Part shown: positions 1-8,700 of the stretch, in pieces
Position numbering within the stretch: position 1 is the first letter of the stretch
Layout: every line of letters begins with the position of its first letter
DNA from: an uncultured bacterium
GTDB lineage: Bacteria > Bacteroidota > Bacteroidia > Bacteroidales > JACABE01
Direction: 5' to 3'
Length of the DNA stretch: 9,287 nt
NCBI GenBank assembly: GCA_903911455.1
Contig: CAIWDQ010000316.1
Span: forward strand, 1 to 9,287
Made by a program: the position numbers and the translations under genes
The notes under the pieces: model-generated
The model's input: only the letters and a program-made list of their open reading frames with translations
Databases searched by the model: none
What the model was told of the DNA's origin: nothing

Positions 1-126
1 CATATCTAAGATTACATTTATTTAAATAAATTATTTTTCGAAACTAATTAACAAAAAGTCTTACGTTAATAGATCCTTTAGATTTCTAATATAAAATCAC
101 AAAATATTCAAATCAAATACAATTAT

Positions 127-693
127 GATCTTCGCAAAAAAATTTACAATTAAAAACAAACTGATTTTGATTTTCGTGAGAAAAATCATAATCAAAAACA
201 AATTGATTTTGGTTAAAACCAAATTGATTTTATCCTTTGTAAAATGATTATTGGTCTTTGTTAAATAAATTTTGGGCTCTTTAAAATGATTTAGGGCTTT
301 TGCGAGTTGATTGATGGTCTTTGTAAAATGATTTATGGTCTTTGCAAAAAAAATTATGGCCTTTGCAAGAAAATTTAGGGTCATTGCGAGTTGAACACGT
401 GTTATAAAAAATGAATATTGGCCATTGCGAAATGTTCAATAGCCGTTGCGAAATGTTCAGGGGGTCATTTCCAAATGTGCAATGGTCGTTTCCAAAATGA
501 ATAGGGTCGTTTCTAAATGTGTAATAGCCGAAAACAAAATGAAAAGGGTCGTTTCTAAATCGTCAATGGTCGTTTCCAAATCGTCAGGGGACGTTTCCAA
601 AGTGTCTATTTGGGAAAACAAATAAAAAAGGGCTGTATAATGAATATTTGACTCTGTAAAATCGATTTTCGTCTTTGCGTAAATGAAATTTAC
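127..693. repeat. Degenerate 21-bp tandem repeat array, about 27 units
   Basis: This intergenic stretch divides into consecutive 21-base units, most starting GG and running roughly GGTCnTTTGCAAAATGATTAT. Clear unit starts are 232, 253, 274, 295, 316, 337, 358, 379, 420, 441, 463, 484, 505, 526, 547, 568, 589, 610 and 631; units at 127, 148, 169, 190 and 211 are more diverged. One unit (400-419) is 20 bases and one extra G sits at 462, so the register is lost and then restored. Neighbouring units resemble each other most: a CTTTGTAAAATGATT type on the left, an ATTGCGAAATGTTCA type in the middle and a CGTTTCCAAATCGTCA type on the right. Several units replace the TTTGC core with an AAAACAAA core (148, 190, 526, 610; 211 is similar). 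There are no unique spacers. Bases 1-126 and 694-735 are AT-rich with nothing recognisable. Function is unknown; 21 bp equals two turns of B-DNA. Confidence 0.85.
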
Positions 694-735
694 TCAGAAA
701 AACCGAAATCAGTTTTTAAAAAATATTTTTTCAGA

Positions 736-2397
736 TCAATAAACAAAACTACTTCCACCTAAAAACTCCCTAACAATAGAAGTTGGAGGAATTTCGCGTT
801 CGGATATATGTTTAAAGTAAGAGAAGAACTTTAAAAGTCGAACTGCTTCAGCATATTCAGGTTGGTTTTCGGGAACAGCTTTTATGATAGGTTCGGCAAA
901 TGTTTTTAATACTCCTAATTCGTAAATCAAAGCCGAGTTAAACATCACATCAGCATTCTCCTGATAAGGAAAAATATTAACATCCTCCCCTTTTCTCACA
1001 CTTTCCCATCTGCGAAGTGTATCCAAAGCACTATATCCACGATAACGATAGTCTCTTACTATACGTCTTATCAACCTATTGTCGGTAGTTGGAATAGGAT
1101 TTTGCTTATCAATAGCTATCTGAGTTAAAGCCGAAACAAATATCTTATATTTAAATATTGCATCAATCATCGGAGTTAAACCGGGATTCAATGCGTGGAT
1201 ACCTTCTACTATAAGCAAGCTATTTTTGTTAAGTTTAAGTGTTTCATGATTAAAAAACTGTTTACCACTTGCAAAATCAAACTTAGGAACTTTAATTTCA
1301 TTACCATTCATTAAGTCAAGCAGATTATTATTGAATAATGGCACATCAATAGCATGCAAACTTTCGTAATCGTAATCACCATTCTCATCTTTAGGAGTTA
1401 ATTCGCGATTAACAAAGTAATTATCCAACGAAACAAGGACTGTTTTATATCCCAACACTTGAAGTTGTATTGATAAACGCTTACTAAAAGTAGTTTTGCC
1501 GGATGAAGATGGCCCTGCAATTAAAACAAGTTTAACATAATCTTTTTTGGTATAAATATCTTCTGCTATTTTAGATATTAATTTTTCGTGATGTGCTTCA
1601 GATATTTTAATGAGATCAGTTGCTCTTTTCTCCGTTATAGCTCTGTTTAAAGATCCAACATAAGGTACATCCAAAATCACACCCCATTTCTTATGTTCTC
1701 TGAATATCTTAAATAACTTATCTTCTATCATTATTTTTTCGAGTACCTCAGGTTTTAAACGTCGGGGTACTTGAACTAACAAACCATCAAAATACTTAAC
1801 AATATCAAACCATTTTAAATGTCCGGTTGAAGGAACTAAAAATCCATAGAAATAATTAACAGTATTTTCTAATTTATAAACGGATGAATACAATTGATTC
1901 CTAGTTTTAAACATCTCAGTTTTATCGTGCATTTGTAAGTCTTCAAAAATCTGAATAGCTTCTTCGGTAAGTAACTCTTCGCGTTCGAAAGGAAGATCTG
2001 CATTCACCATGTCATACATTCTCTGTTTAATATTGCCAATTACTGCTTCGTTCAACTCAGTTGGCAGATGTTCTATTTCACAAAACCAACACTTAGATAC
2101 AGTATGTTCAATGCTAAGTTCAGCTTCAGGATAAAGATCTTTAATAGCTTTGAATAATAGAAATGCTAACGAACGGATATACATTCGCATCCCAATAGGG
2201 TGAGTAATATCAATAAATTGTATTGTTTTAGGATGAAATACCTGATACGTTAATTCCTTAAGCCTGTTATTTACAATAACTCCAATTAATGGATATTTAA
2301 GATCGGGTTTCATATCACTGGCAATTTCATTAAGAGAAACACCTATTTCATACTCTTTTCTTATACCATTATTAGCACATTTGATTTCAATTTTCAT
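736..2397 (-). CDS. Nucleoside kinase (uridine kinase family) with N-terminal TGS/ThrRS-like region
   Basis: Predicted cytoplasmic P-loop kinase of 553 residues that phosphorylates a nucleoside, most likely uridine or cytidine, to the monophosphate in pyrimidine salvage. The C-terminal half is the Udk/phosphoribulokinase-type domain: Walker A GPSSSGKT at residues 295-302, the LDNY motif at 324-327 in the substrate-site region, VEGIHALN at 397-404 and the Arg-rich lid-like stretch NRLIRRIVRDYRYRG at 440-454. Residues 1 to about 65 look like a TGS (ubiquitin-like) domain. About 66-215 resemble the second additional domain of threonyl-tRNA synthetase, with a His at 98 in an IEHTVSK context. No synthetase catalytic core is present, so it is not a ThrRS. 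Length and architecture fit the long Bacteroidota and Thermotoga-type form rather than the roughly 210-residue Udk. The ATG at 2397 gives the expected N-terminus; only a weak purine-rich AAGA precedes it, as is common in this phylum. Stop is TGA. Substrate choice is inferred from the family. Confidence 0.9.
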   Translation of the reverse strand: MKIEIKCANNGIRKEYEIGVSLNEIASDMKPDLKYPLIGVIVNNRLKELTYQVFHPKTIQFIDITHPIGMRMYIRSLAFLLFKAIKDLYPEAELSIEHTVSKCWFCEIEHLPTELNEAVIGNIKQRMYDMVNADLPFEREELLTEEAIQIFEDLQMHDKTEMFKTRNQLYSSVYKLENTVNYFYGFLVPSTGHLKWFDIVKYFDGLLVQVPRRLKPEVLEKIMIEDKLFKIFREHKKWGVILDVPYVGSLNRAITEKRATDLIKISEAHHEKLISKIAEDIYTKKDYVKLVLIAGPSSSGKTTFSKRLSIQLQVLGYKTVLVSLDNYFVNRELTPKDENGDYDYESLHAIDVPLFNNNLLDLMNGNEIKVPKFDFASGKQFFNHETLKLNKNSLLIVEGIHALNPGLTPMIDAIFKYKIFVSALTQIAIDKQNPIPTTDNRLIRRIVRDYRYRGYSALDTLRRWESVRKGEDVNIFPYQENADVMFNSALIYELGVLKTFAEPIIKAVPENQPEYAEAVRLLKFFSYFKHISEREIPPTSIVREFLGGSSFVY

Positions 2398-2423
2398 AGC
2401 ATCTTAAATTAAATTACACCTTA

Positions 2424-2431
2424 CAAAAGTA
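2424..2431 (-). promoter_or_regulatory. Likely Bacteroidota-type -7 box of the kinase gene
   Basis: Read on the minus strand this is TACTTTTG, an exact match to the TAnnTTTG -7 element used by the Bacteroidota primary sigma factor. It would start transcription near 2417, leaving a leader of about 20 bases before the kinase ATG. A convincing -33 TTG element at the usual spacing is not visible; only a T-rich ATGTTTT lies there. The call rests on one short motif and its position. Confidence 0.5.
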
Positions 2432-2468
2432 CTATTAAATAACTAATAAAACATGATTTTATTGATTA

Positions 2469-2511
2469 TGTAAAAAAATAAAAAAGGCTATCTAAAAATA
2501 GACAGCCTTTT
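2469..2511 (-). terminator. Rho-independent terminator of the T9SS-protein gene
   Basis: An 8-bp perfect stem (AAAAGGCT at 2482-2489 with AGCCTTTT at 2504-2511) continues, after one mismatched pair, into TCTA/TAGA closed by a four-base loop at 2495-2498. On the minus strand the hairpin begins about 22 bases after the stop codon of the large gene and is followed by a T-rich tract (2469-2481 read in reverse). The plus-strand side also has some T residues, but no gene runs into it from that direction. It should separate the large gene from the kinase. Confidence 0.85.
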
Positions 2512-2532
2512 CTATTTATTGAGATACTTTGA

Positions 2533-2796
2533 TTATTTACTGATCATCATTTTCTTTACAAGACGTTTGCCTTTATATTCAATAGAATAATAATATATAC
2601 CATCAGGAAGATTACTTACATTAACATCAATCTGATGCTTACCGGCATTCTCTTTAATCTGTTTAGTCATGATAACTTGTCCTAACAAATCAGTAACACT
2701 AAAATTAATAACACCAGCCTGAGGTAGATTATAATTAATGATAGTGACATCGTTAGAAGGATTAGGTCTGTTTTGTCCTAACCATAAATCATTTTC
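2533..2796 (-). other. Domain: T9SS type A C-terminal sorting signal
   Basis: Residues 2160-2246 carry the hallmarks of the Por-secretion tail: the LGQNRPNPSNDVTIINYNLP opening, VTDLLGQVI in the middle, LPDGIYYYSI, and the basic end KRLVKKMMISK. In this family the domain directs export across the outer membrane by the type IX system and is usually removed, with the protein then attached to lipopolysaccharide or released. It lies at the extreme C-terminus, as required, which also shows that the 3' end of the gene is intact. Confidence 0.93.
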
Positions 2797-5700
2797 ATTA
2801 AAGATATCTTCAATTCCCAGGATAGTAGACGATTTGCACAACTTATTGTTTGGAGGATATGCATCATTAGCTAAAGCAGTCCAAGCACATAAGTTGAACG
2901 AATTTCCGATAGGCACTGTAAATGTAGTAGCAAAAGTATACGAAACTGTATCACCAATATTCAAAGGAGCACCAGTCCAAGTTGCACTAACAGGAGTTAA
3001 AGCGCCTCTTTGATAAAATACCGGAACAGATGTTACAGGAGTGGTACCAAAGTTTTTAAGTAAAACTGTAACATGAGAAGTACTACTTGAAGGTACTGAA
3101 TCAGATGGTGAAATGATCTTGATAATACCAACATCATTAGCTGCTGGATTAACAGTAACATAATTACAAACCGAATCATTAAGAGTAAACATATCACCAG
3201 TTAAAGTAGTTGCAGCACAAATAGTATAATTACCTGGATTTACATAGAATTTATGATTAAAAGTATAACTAGCCGAGCCTCCAGCAGCTAAACTTCCAAC
3301 CCATGTTTCTGTTGTCGGGAGTTGGTTGTTGACAATATATTTTACAGGGAATGTAGTCAAAGCAGTTAATCCAAAGTTCTTAACTGTAACAGATGGAGCA
3401 ATTGAATCGCCAACTACTGAAGAACTAACAGGCGTATTTATAGTTAAAATACCTGCATCGAGAGGATATTGCATCAATGAAATTGAGAAATCATCAATAG
3501 CCCAACCATTATGAGTTGTATCAGAAGGAAGTGTAGCAGATCCATCAAAAGTAAACCTAAATTGAGTGTAATTACCAAGATCAGGTAAAACAGAAATCTT
3601 ATAAGTTGACTTTTCCCAACCAGTACCTGTTCCGGTCCATCCACCGGCACTATTAAACCAATTTGTAGCATTAGGATCGCTGACAGTTCCAAGTGGCTTC
3701 CAGTTTCCGTTGAAATCTGTATATTCAACCAAGCCGTAAGTTTGTAATCCTAATTGTCTCCAATGCCAGAACTTAAGTGTATCTCCCATGGTTAAACTAA
3801 TATGAAATTTAGGAGAATAAAGAATACTTTTATTCCCAACAGGATAATTCTTAGTCAACAAAGTTTTCCAGGCATTAACAGGTGTATGAGCTGAATTAAT
3901 AATACTTGAAGCAGGAGTTCCCTGTTGCCAAATATTTGTAATTGTATTTCCGCCCAGAGTATCAGAAGGGAACCAGAACTTATCAACCTCAAAATTATCA
4001 GTATAAGGAATTGGAGCTAAATGTTCTTTAAAGATCTTAATAGTAGTAGTGTCATTATAATAATTAGAATCACCAGTAATTCTTACATATGCTTTTAAGA
4101 TATTAGTTCCATCATTTAATGTAATATTAGGGATATAAAATGTATCAACTGCAAAAGATTGCAATGCAGGTGTCTTCGACCAGTTAAAAGTACTTAGATT
4201 TCCATTAAGATTATAATAAACAGTAGCCTGATTTAGAGTGTCAGTTCCTAGATTCCTAATAACTAATCTTGCCTGCTGCGAATTACTTTGACTGTAAGTT
4301 AAATATTTACCAGGTTTAACAATTGAAACAATACCAGCATCATGTGGAATAGGAGGAATAATATTGATGGTATAATCTTCCGTTTCACCATAAGAATAAG
4401 TTCCACAAGCTGGAGCAACATTATATTCATCAGCCACAACCCTCATTCTTGTAAGTCCCGGGCTAGCATTAATTGGAATAGTAATCGTTCCTGTTATAGC
4501 CGTAGTATCAGAATAAGTAGCACTAAAAGCTTGCTCATTAGCTTCCCAGGTTCCATTTCTGTTAAAATCAATATAAACTTTACATGTACCACCTACAGCA
4601 GAATATTGATATATCATATGAATCGAAATAGGATAACTTACACCCACAGTAACCTGAGCAGGAGTTATATTAGTATAATCAGTATAAAGATTAACTGCGG
4701 CAGGATTATTATACCCTGGTATTGGATTGCCATTATTTATACCAGCAAAAGTTACATTTCCGATATCTTCATCATATGTATATAAAGCAGATGATGTACA
4801 ATAAACCGGAGGATTGTTGATAACAGTAACAGTTGTTGTATCATTTAAAGGAGTGGCATCAGCAGTCATATTAGTAAATGCTTTAATTTTAAATGTATCG
4901 GTTACTATACTTAAATCAGCAGTATGCTGGAAAGTATAAACTTTAACAGCATTTGGTAAAATAGTATCAGTAACAGTTTCACTTATTACTGCACCGTTAC
5001 CTACTTTAAACTTAACATTAAAATTAAAAGCAGGGCTATAACCAAAGTTAGTTATAAATACCTGAACAGTTTCATGATTCGTAAGATTAACACCTGTTGT
5101 AGGTGCTATAATACTTGTCACTCCAATATCTTTAGATGATTGAGGACTCACAGTAACAGTAAGAGGAACTCTTGGAGTACTAAGACAGCCTGCAACATTA
5201 GAAATTAATCGAATATTTGGCCTTTGAGTAGAGGTGGATGTAGGAATAGCCGAACATTGAGAAGGAGCATCTGCATAATTATAGGCACAAGAAACAAATG
5301 GTGTAGTTGTTTGATTAACAACAGCATTTGTACCATAATCAGCACCAGAAACATAATTGTCATGACATACCTCAATAACAATATTGCTAACACCATCCCA
5401 AACAAATGGGGTTGTAAATTGATGTAAGTTCCATCCAACAAAGTCAGTATACATAGTATTATAATAAACCTGAGTTAAACCATTAATATAAGTAGTTGTT
5501 AATGCAGATTGAGTAGTTGACCCAATTTTAATAGTATAATTCTTTAAATGAGCACCTGAAGTAGCAGCTCCAGTAGGTGTAATAACATTAAAACCACAAG
5601 ATTGAATTTGACCAGCTTGATACCCTTGAGTAATTAATTCTGAAGCTAATATTAAATACTGCTCTCTAGAACCTGTAAACCATAATCCATAAGGTGTTGG

Positions 5701-8700
5701 ATAGTTATTAGTGGTATTTTGAACAACTCCATTACCAATTACTGCATCTGTAGAGTATCCAGTTTTAGACTCAAGATAATATGAAGTAGTCGAATATAAA
5801 ATAGGTGAAGAATACGTTGGGCCAAGATTTATTTGACTCCCTCCTGTTGGTTGTACATACCAATAAATCGGATCATTAGTAGCAGAATTTGCATTTAATG
5901 TTACTGGAGTTCCATATGGGATAGTGACATTTGTAACAGTTGGTTGTGGAGGTGTGTGTAAAGATTGAACACTAGCATAAGCTGTATCATTATATTTAAT
6001 ATGGTCATTTAATAAAGTTACCCATGTTTTAATTAAGTAAGTTGAATCTTTGGTTGTTACTACCAGATTAATAGGTGTTGAAAATTTTAAAGTCAACGAA
6101 TCTCCTGTATTTAAAATAGAAGTTACATTTTGGGTAACAACATTTGACCCACCAACTATTTTATAACTTACAGAGATATTCCCATTAATAGTATTTATCC
6201 CTAAATTTTTAATCTTTACTTTGATTGTATCAGTTGTAAGATTACAACCACCAGAAGGTGGAATAGCAGTTACAAGTTGAGCATCAAATAAAGGAGTGCC
6301 AAAGAAATTCTTGCAATACTGATCATTAAAATAGTTAGTATCTCCAGTTAAAGCAGTATAAGCACAAATGCTTGCATTCCCTGCAGGAACAATCATATTT
6401 GGTAAGACTACAGTATCTATACCTAATTTAGGTAAAGATCCAACATAATTAAAGTTAATTGCTGTTCCATTATTTACTTTATATTTGATACTCATACTAT
6501 GAATAGTATCTGTACCAAAATTTCTGATAGCAACCTTTATTGGTATTGAATTCCCTTCTGTTTCAATTGCATTTGGAGTAGAAATAAATGTAACACCTGC
6601 ATCTTTTGGAATCATTGGCACTTCATCAGCTCCAATAGTAGGAGAAGTTGTACTTCTAGTCTGTCCATCAATGTCATCAGTCACTTCAGTCAAAGGAGTC
6701 CCTAATCCACTTAGCAAAGTTGAAAGTAAGTGTAAATCAGCAGGAGAAATAAACTGAGGATTAGCAGTAATTGAATGTTGATTCATACCACTTGTAGTTA
6801 CCAAAGAATTTAGGTTTGATGTATTTACATTCCAATAAACAAAATTAGTGTCTAATGTATAATAATTATTATAATCACAATTTGATATTGAAGCTGGGGT
6901 ATTAGTATAAAACGAATAACCTCCACCACTATTTATAAAGTTATTATTAATTATATAGTCACTATTTCCTCCTGAAAGATAAAAAGCATAAGCTGAAGGT
7001 GAGTTTATTTTAATAGTATTATAATAATATTTTTGAGAAATAGAAACATTAGAATAAATACCATAACTGGTAGAAGTACTCGCACCTCCTGAAACTAAAA
7101 TAAAATTATTAGATGTAAGATTATAGTTAGTACCCAAACCACTGCAATAGTAATTGTAAATCCCGTAGCATGATCCATAAGCGTAAGTATATGGGAGTCG
7201 AACATCAATTTTATTCTTTGAAACACCAAGAATATTGTTATTATAATAAGCATAAATTCCATAAATATACCCTGATGTTGAATCACCGGTAATAGTATTA
7301 TTAAGTATACTAATTGAATCATTATAATATGAGTAAATCCCATAATAATAGAACCCATTTAGGTTATTATTTATTATTAAGTTATTAGTAGAATGATTAG
7401 CTGATGTAGCATTTAAATAAATTGAATAATACCCTTTTTTAATCTGATTATTTGTAATCTTGTTATTATTATTGTTAATTCCATTTGAATAAATACCACA
7501 AAAGTAAGTACTATTGTTTACAGATGCATCAATAATATTATTATCAAAAGTATTATTATTAGAGCCATTTACTAATTCAATAACATGCCCATAATTAACA
7601 CCAGCAGATCTTAATGTTAAGTTTTTAAAGATTATATAATTTGCACCGTTTAATTGCAAAGTATAACTTGAGGTTGTACTTGTAGCATTAAATTGCAATT
7701 TAGCTGAGGTATTTACATTATTTGCAGCTTTAAATGTAATTGTACTTGAACTTGAGACACCACTTATTAAAGGGATAGCAACTTGTTCGTTATAAGTACC
7801 TGTATCAACATTAAAGATTACATTACCACAAATCCCTGAAGCAATTAAAGTACTAACTGCTGAATTAAATGTTGGGAAATCATGTACCAAGCCACTGGTA
7901 GTATCACCAATTGTGTATGTCCCATTAAGACAAGAAGTAAATGTAGTTATTGCTGTATCATTAGATGCAATAGTACCTGAAACACCATTTGGATTGCTTA
8001 CCCAAGCTTGAATTGTATATAATCCTCCATTAAAAGTGTGATTTGCAATTGTAACTGATTTAATTGAATCATGTGCAATATTACCTGACCAGCTATAAAC
8101 TGGTGTTTGAAGAACACCATTTATCTTATAAATTATATTAGCAGATGTAATGTTACCAGAACCATAGTTTTTTAACTTAACAACAATTGGCTGGCTAGTA
8201 CCAGCAGGAACAGTACCACTAGGACTTGTTACTGCTAATAACCCTGCATCAACAGGAGGAAGTGGTCCAATACTAACAATTACAGGTTTTCTAGGGCTAG
8301 GGCAACCAAGTTTAGCAACAATAATCTTAATATTAGGTCTTTGATTATAAGTAGTTCCAGTTGTATTCGGGCAAACACTACCTCCATCAGAATGATAATT
8401 TATTGTAGAAGTAAAAGTGGTCGTAGTTTGATTAACAACAGCATTTGTAGTAAAACCATTCGGATAATTATCAAAACATGCTTCAATAACTAAATTACTA
8501 ACTCCATCCCAAATAAAAGGAGTTGAAAAATTGTAATAATTTAACCCTGATATTACATTATAGGATGAATTTGTATAAACAGTTGTTAAACCATTAATAA
8601 AACTAGTAGTCATTGATGTTTGAGTTGTTGCTCCTATCCTTATTGTATAATTCATTAAAGTCGTAGATATCGGTGTAACAACATCAAAAGCTATTGATTG

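Noticed and set aside
97..384. 95-residue minus-strand ORF (MTLNFLAKAIIFF...)
   Set aside because: It lies wholly inside the 21-bp array, has no ribosome binding site or promoter, and its repetitive peptide follows from the 7-codon repeat period. Not called as a gene; noted as a possible remnant in the findings.
394..403. Perfect 10-bp palindrome AACACGTGTT next to the register slip of the repeat array
   Set aside because: Single short palindrome with no partner site or gene start nearby; could be chance.
253..651. Possible CRISPR array
   Set aside because: The units are contiguous and degenerate with no spacers, and there are no cas genes.
694..735. Possible terminator after the kinase (AAAAAATATTTTTT palindrome)
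   Set aside because: The stem is A-T only and would be weak; there is no GC-rich hairpin, so it was not called.
736..2397. Threonyl-tRNA synthetase-like protein
   Set aside because: Only the N-terminal editing-type region resembles ThrRS; the C-terminal half is a P-loop kinase and no class II synthetase core is present.
2738..3013. Plus-strand ORF of 91 residues, and other short frames at 3326-3514, 3474-3728, 5205-5441, 5224-5427 and 7095-7358
   Set aside because: All overlap the well-supported large gene in other frames and show no family resemblance.
4342..4785. 147-residue plus-strand ORF
   Set aside because: It is antisense to the GEVED region of the large gene, with Ser/Ile/Arg-rich sequence typical of a shadow frame and no recognisable domain.
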